Of a stretch of DNA of 64,000 nt, positions 62,576 to 64,000 are shown piece by piece. The notes under the pieces are model-generated. The model worked only from the letters and a program-made list of their open reading frames with translations, was not told the origin of the DNA and did not search any database. Each line of letters opens with the position of its first letter. Positions within the stretch are counted from its first letter, which is position 1. The DNA comes from Stella humosa (GTDB lineage Bacteria > Pseudomonadota > Alphaproteobacteria > ATCC43930 > Allostellaceae). The position numbers were made by a program, and so were the translations under genes. The stretch is taken from assembly GCF_006738645.1 (NCBI RefSeq), contig NZ_AP019700.1:5700351-5764350 (forward strand). The letters are read 5' to 3'.

Positions 62576-63912
62576 CGATCGAGAACGACAGTGCGACACC
62601 CTGGTCGCCGACGCAGTGGAGCAAGGCCGAGAGCTGGTCGCGCGACTGCCTGGCCGCCTTCCAGAAAAAGGCATTGGCGACCCAGCTCGCCTATGTGGAG
62701 GCCAACAGCGCCTTCTACCGCGCACGCTTCGCCGCGGCCGGGTTCCGGGCGGCGGACTTTCGCGAGCCGGCCGACCTGGCGCGCCTGCCACTCACGACCA
62801 AGCAGGACTACATGGCGGCCCTCGACGACGGGCCGCCCTGGGGCAGCGCGCTTGCGTGCGACCCGGCGGCGGTGCGCCGGCTGCATTTCTCGTCCGGCAC
62901 CACGTCCCGCCCGACGCCCGATGCCTGGACCGGGCCCGACCTGGCGCGCTGGGCCGATCTCTACGGCCGGGCCGCCTACAGCCAGGGCGTGCGCCGGGGC
63001 GACGTCTTCCAGTGCCTCTTCTCCTATCCCTGGTTCGTCGGCGGGCTCGGCGCCACCGCGGCCTTCGAGCGCATCGGCTGCATGGTCATTCCCGGCGGCA
63101 GCGGTGACACCGAGCGGCAGATCGAGACGCTGTTCGCCTATGGCACGACGACGATCATGGCCACGCCGTCCTTCGCGGCCCACTTGGCCGAGGTGGCCCA
63201 GCGCATGGGCCGCGACCTGCGCCAGTCCAAGGTGCGCCATATCGGCGTCGGCGGCGAGCCGGGGGCGGGCGTGCCCGCGACCCGCGCCCGGCTGGAGGCG
63301 CTGTGGGATGCCAAGGTCTTCGACTGCTATGGCAGCCTGGAATTCCAGCCGATCGCCTGGGACTGCGCGGCACAGGCGGGCGGCCACCTGGTGGAGGATT
63401 TCGCCCATGTCGAGGTGATCGACCCGGCAACGGGTGCCGCCGTCCCCGACGGCACGCCCGGCATGCTGGTGCTGACCCATCTCGACAAGCAGGCCTTCCC
63501 GCTGGTGCGCTGGGCGACCGGCGACATCGTCGTGCGCGACAGCCGGCCCTGCGCCTGCGGGCGGACCCATGCCCGCCTGCCGGGCGGGGTGCGGGGCCGG
63601 GCCGACGACATGATCGTCATCCGCGGCGTCAACCTGTTCCCGACCGCGGTCGAGGATGTGGTGCGCGCCATGCCGGGTCTGGCGGACGAGTACCGCATCA
63701 TCCTGGACGAAACCGTGCGCGACCCCGCGACCGGCTTTCCGACCGGCATCCGCCTGCAGGTCGAGGCCGCCGCCGACGCCCCGGCCGACATCGGCCATCG
63801 CCTGGCAGATGCGATCCGCACGAAGCTGCTGGTTCGGGCCACGGTCGAGGTGCTGGCGCCGATGGCGCTGGAGCGCTTCACCCACAAGGCAAAGCGGCTG
63901 GTCCGCCAATGA
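62572..63912 (+). CDS. phenylacetate-CoA ligase-like AMP-forming ligase
   Basis: This 446-aa adenylate-forming enzyme has the PaaK-type N-terminal FYRARFAAAGF, the P-loop-like LHFSSGTTSRPT, GVGGEPGAG, YGSLEFQP, TGDIVV and the cysteine pair in CACGRTHARLPGGVRGRADDM, with GVNLFPTAVEDVV. It activates a carboxylic acid to its CoA ester; the substrate is probably the acid degraded by the cluster. It starts with GTG in a 4-base overlap with the TetR gene and overlaps the next gene by ATGA. Confidence 0.9.
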   Translation: MTIENDSATPWSPTQWSKAESWSRDCLAAFQKKALATQLAYVEANSAFYRARFAAAGFRAADFREPADLARLPLTTKQDYMAALDDGPPWGSALACDPAAVRRLHFSSGTTSRPTPDAWTGPDLARWADLYGRAAYSQGVRRGDVFQCLFSYPWFVGGLGATAAFERIGCMVIPGGSGDTERQIETLFAYGTTTIMATPSFAAHLAEVAQRMGRDLRQSKVRHIGVGGEPGAGVPATRARLEALWDAKVFDCYGSLEFQPIAWDCAAQAGGHLVEDFAHVEVIDPATGAAVPDGTPGMLVLTHLDKQAFPLVRWATGDIVVRDSRPCACGRTHARLPGGVRGRADDMIVIRGVNLFPTAVEDVVRAMPGLADEYRIILDETVRDPATGFPTGIRLQVEAAADAPADIGHRLADAIRTKLLVRATVEVLAPMALERFTHKAKRLVRQ

Positions 63913-64000
63913 CGGCGGTGCTGGCGGCGGGCGCGCTGGCCGGCCGCGTCGCCGTCGTCACGGGTGCGGGCAGCGGCATCGGCCGGGCGATCGCGCTGCG
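63909..64000 (+). CDS. short-chain dehydrogenase, N-terminal fragment (continues past window end)
   Basis: The last 92 bases open with ATG overlapping the ligase stop (ATGA) and encode a GRVAVVTGAGSGIGRAIAL segment, the Rossmann NAD(P)-binding motif of SDR enzymes. The rest lies outside the window, so specificity is unknown. Confidence 0.85.
   Translation, partial: MTAVLAAGALAGRVAVVTGAGSGIGRAIAL

Overview
The window is chromosomal DNA of a high-GC (roughly 70 %) alphaproteobacterium. The indicators are a CcrM-type GANTC methyltransferase, GlnD/PII nitrogen signalling, an alphaproteobacterial thrB-rnhA pair, the order dapF-mtaB-ftsY-yciB, and a UbiH-family ubiquinone hydroxylase. The gene content suits the Rhodospirillales/Acetobacterales, but genus cannot be read from the sequence. 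I see no rRNA, tRNA, CRISPR array, insertion sequence or prophage. Genes are packed tightly and many consecutive genes overlap by ATGA.

Layout. (1) 1-10.9 kb: the 3' end of comM faces a minus-strand series mutS - GNAT acetyltransferase - glnD - [166 nt gap] - RT1 - RT2 - class II aldolase. RT1 and RT2 are full-length paralogues with a reverse-transcriptase-like core and a helical-repeat C-terminus. All three genes RT1, RT2 and aldolase are joined by 4-nt overlaps. This is the least explained system in the window. (2) 11-14 kb: RTX protein 1. (3) 14-16.3 kb: a MaeB-type malic enzyme broken by a single extra T. (4) 16.3-25.6 kb: a complete phosphate regulon phoR-pstS-pstC-pstA-pstB-phoU-phoB with a Pho-box-like element before pstS; PstC and PstA are the enlarged variants. 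(5) 25.7-34.9 kb: RTX proteins 2 and 3 (943 and 1983 aa), each with one Ig-like domain, similar promoter-like elements and strong terminators. (6) 35.1-43.5 kb: housekeeping genes: PII, UbiH, DapF, MtaB, FtsY, YciB, a Nudix hydrolase, RNase HI, ThrB, a double-CDGSH protein and a lipoprotein. (7) 43.6-48.3 kb: a tandem glycine riboswitch followed by gcvT-gcvH-gcvPA-gcvPB. (8) 48.3-56.4 kb: two small exported proteins, a K+/H+ antiporter, RNase HII, ccrM preceded by three evenly spaced GANTC sites, class I fumarase, a ribbon-helix-helix protein, an alpha/beta-hydrolase-like protein and a YciI-like protein. (9) 56.4-64 kb: an exported beta-propeller-like protein, then an acyl-CoA catabolic cluster: MaoC hydratase, SDR, thiolase-like protein and DUF35 protein on the minus strand, and acyl-CoA dehydrogenase, TetR regulator, PaaK-like ligase and a truncated SDR on the plus strand.

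How the genes work together. PhoR/PhoB sense and regulate phosphate supply through PstSCAB and PhoU, all encoded together. GlnD modifies the PII protein, whose gene lies 28 kb away in the same window. The Gcv proteins form the glycine cleavage complex under direct glycine control by the riboswitch. The acyl-CoA cluster can be read as a beta-oxidation route for a bulky or branched acid, resembling a split peroxisomal MFE-2/SCPx system. The RTX proteins lack N-terminal signal peptides and presumably leave by a type I secretion system encoded elsewhere. The RT1-RT2-aldolase unit has no obvious housekeeping role; a defence or domesticated reverse-transcriptase function is a hypothesis.
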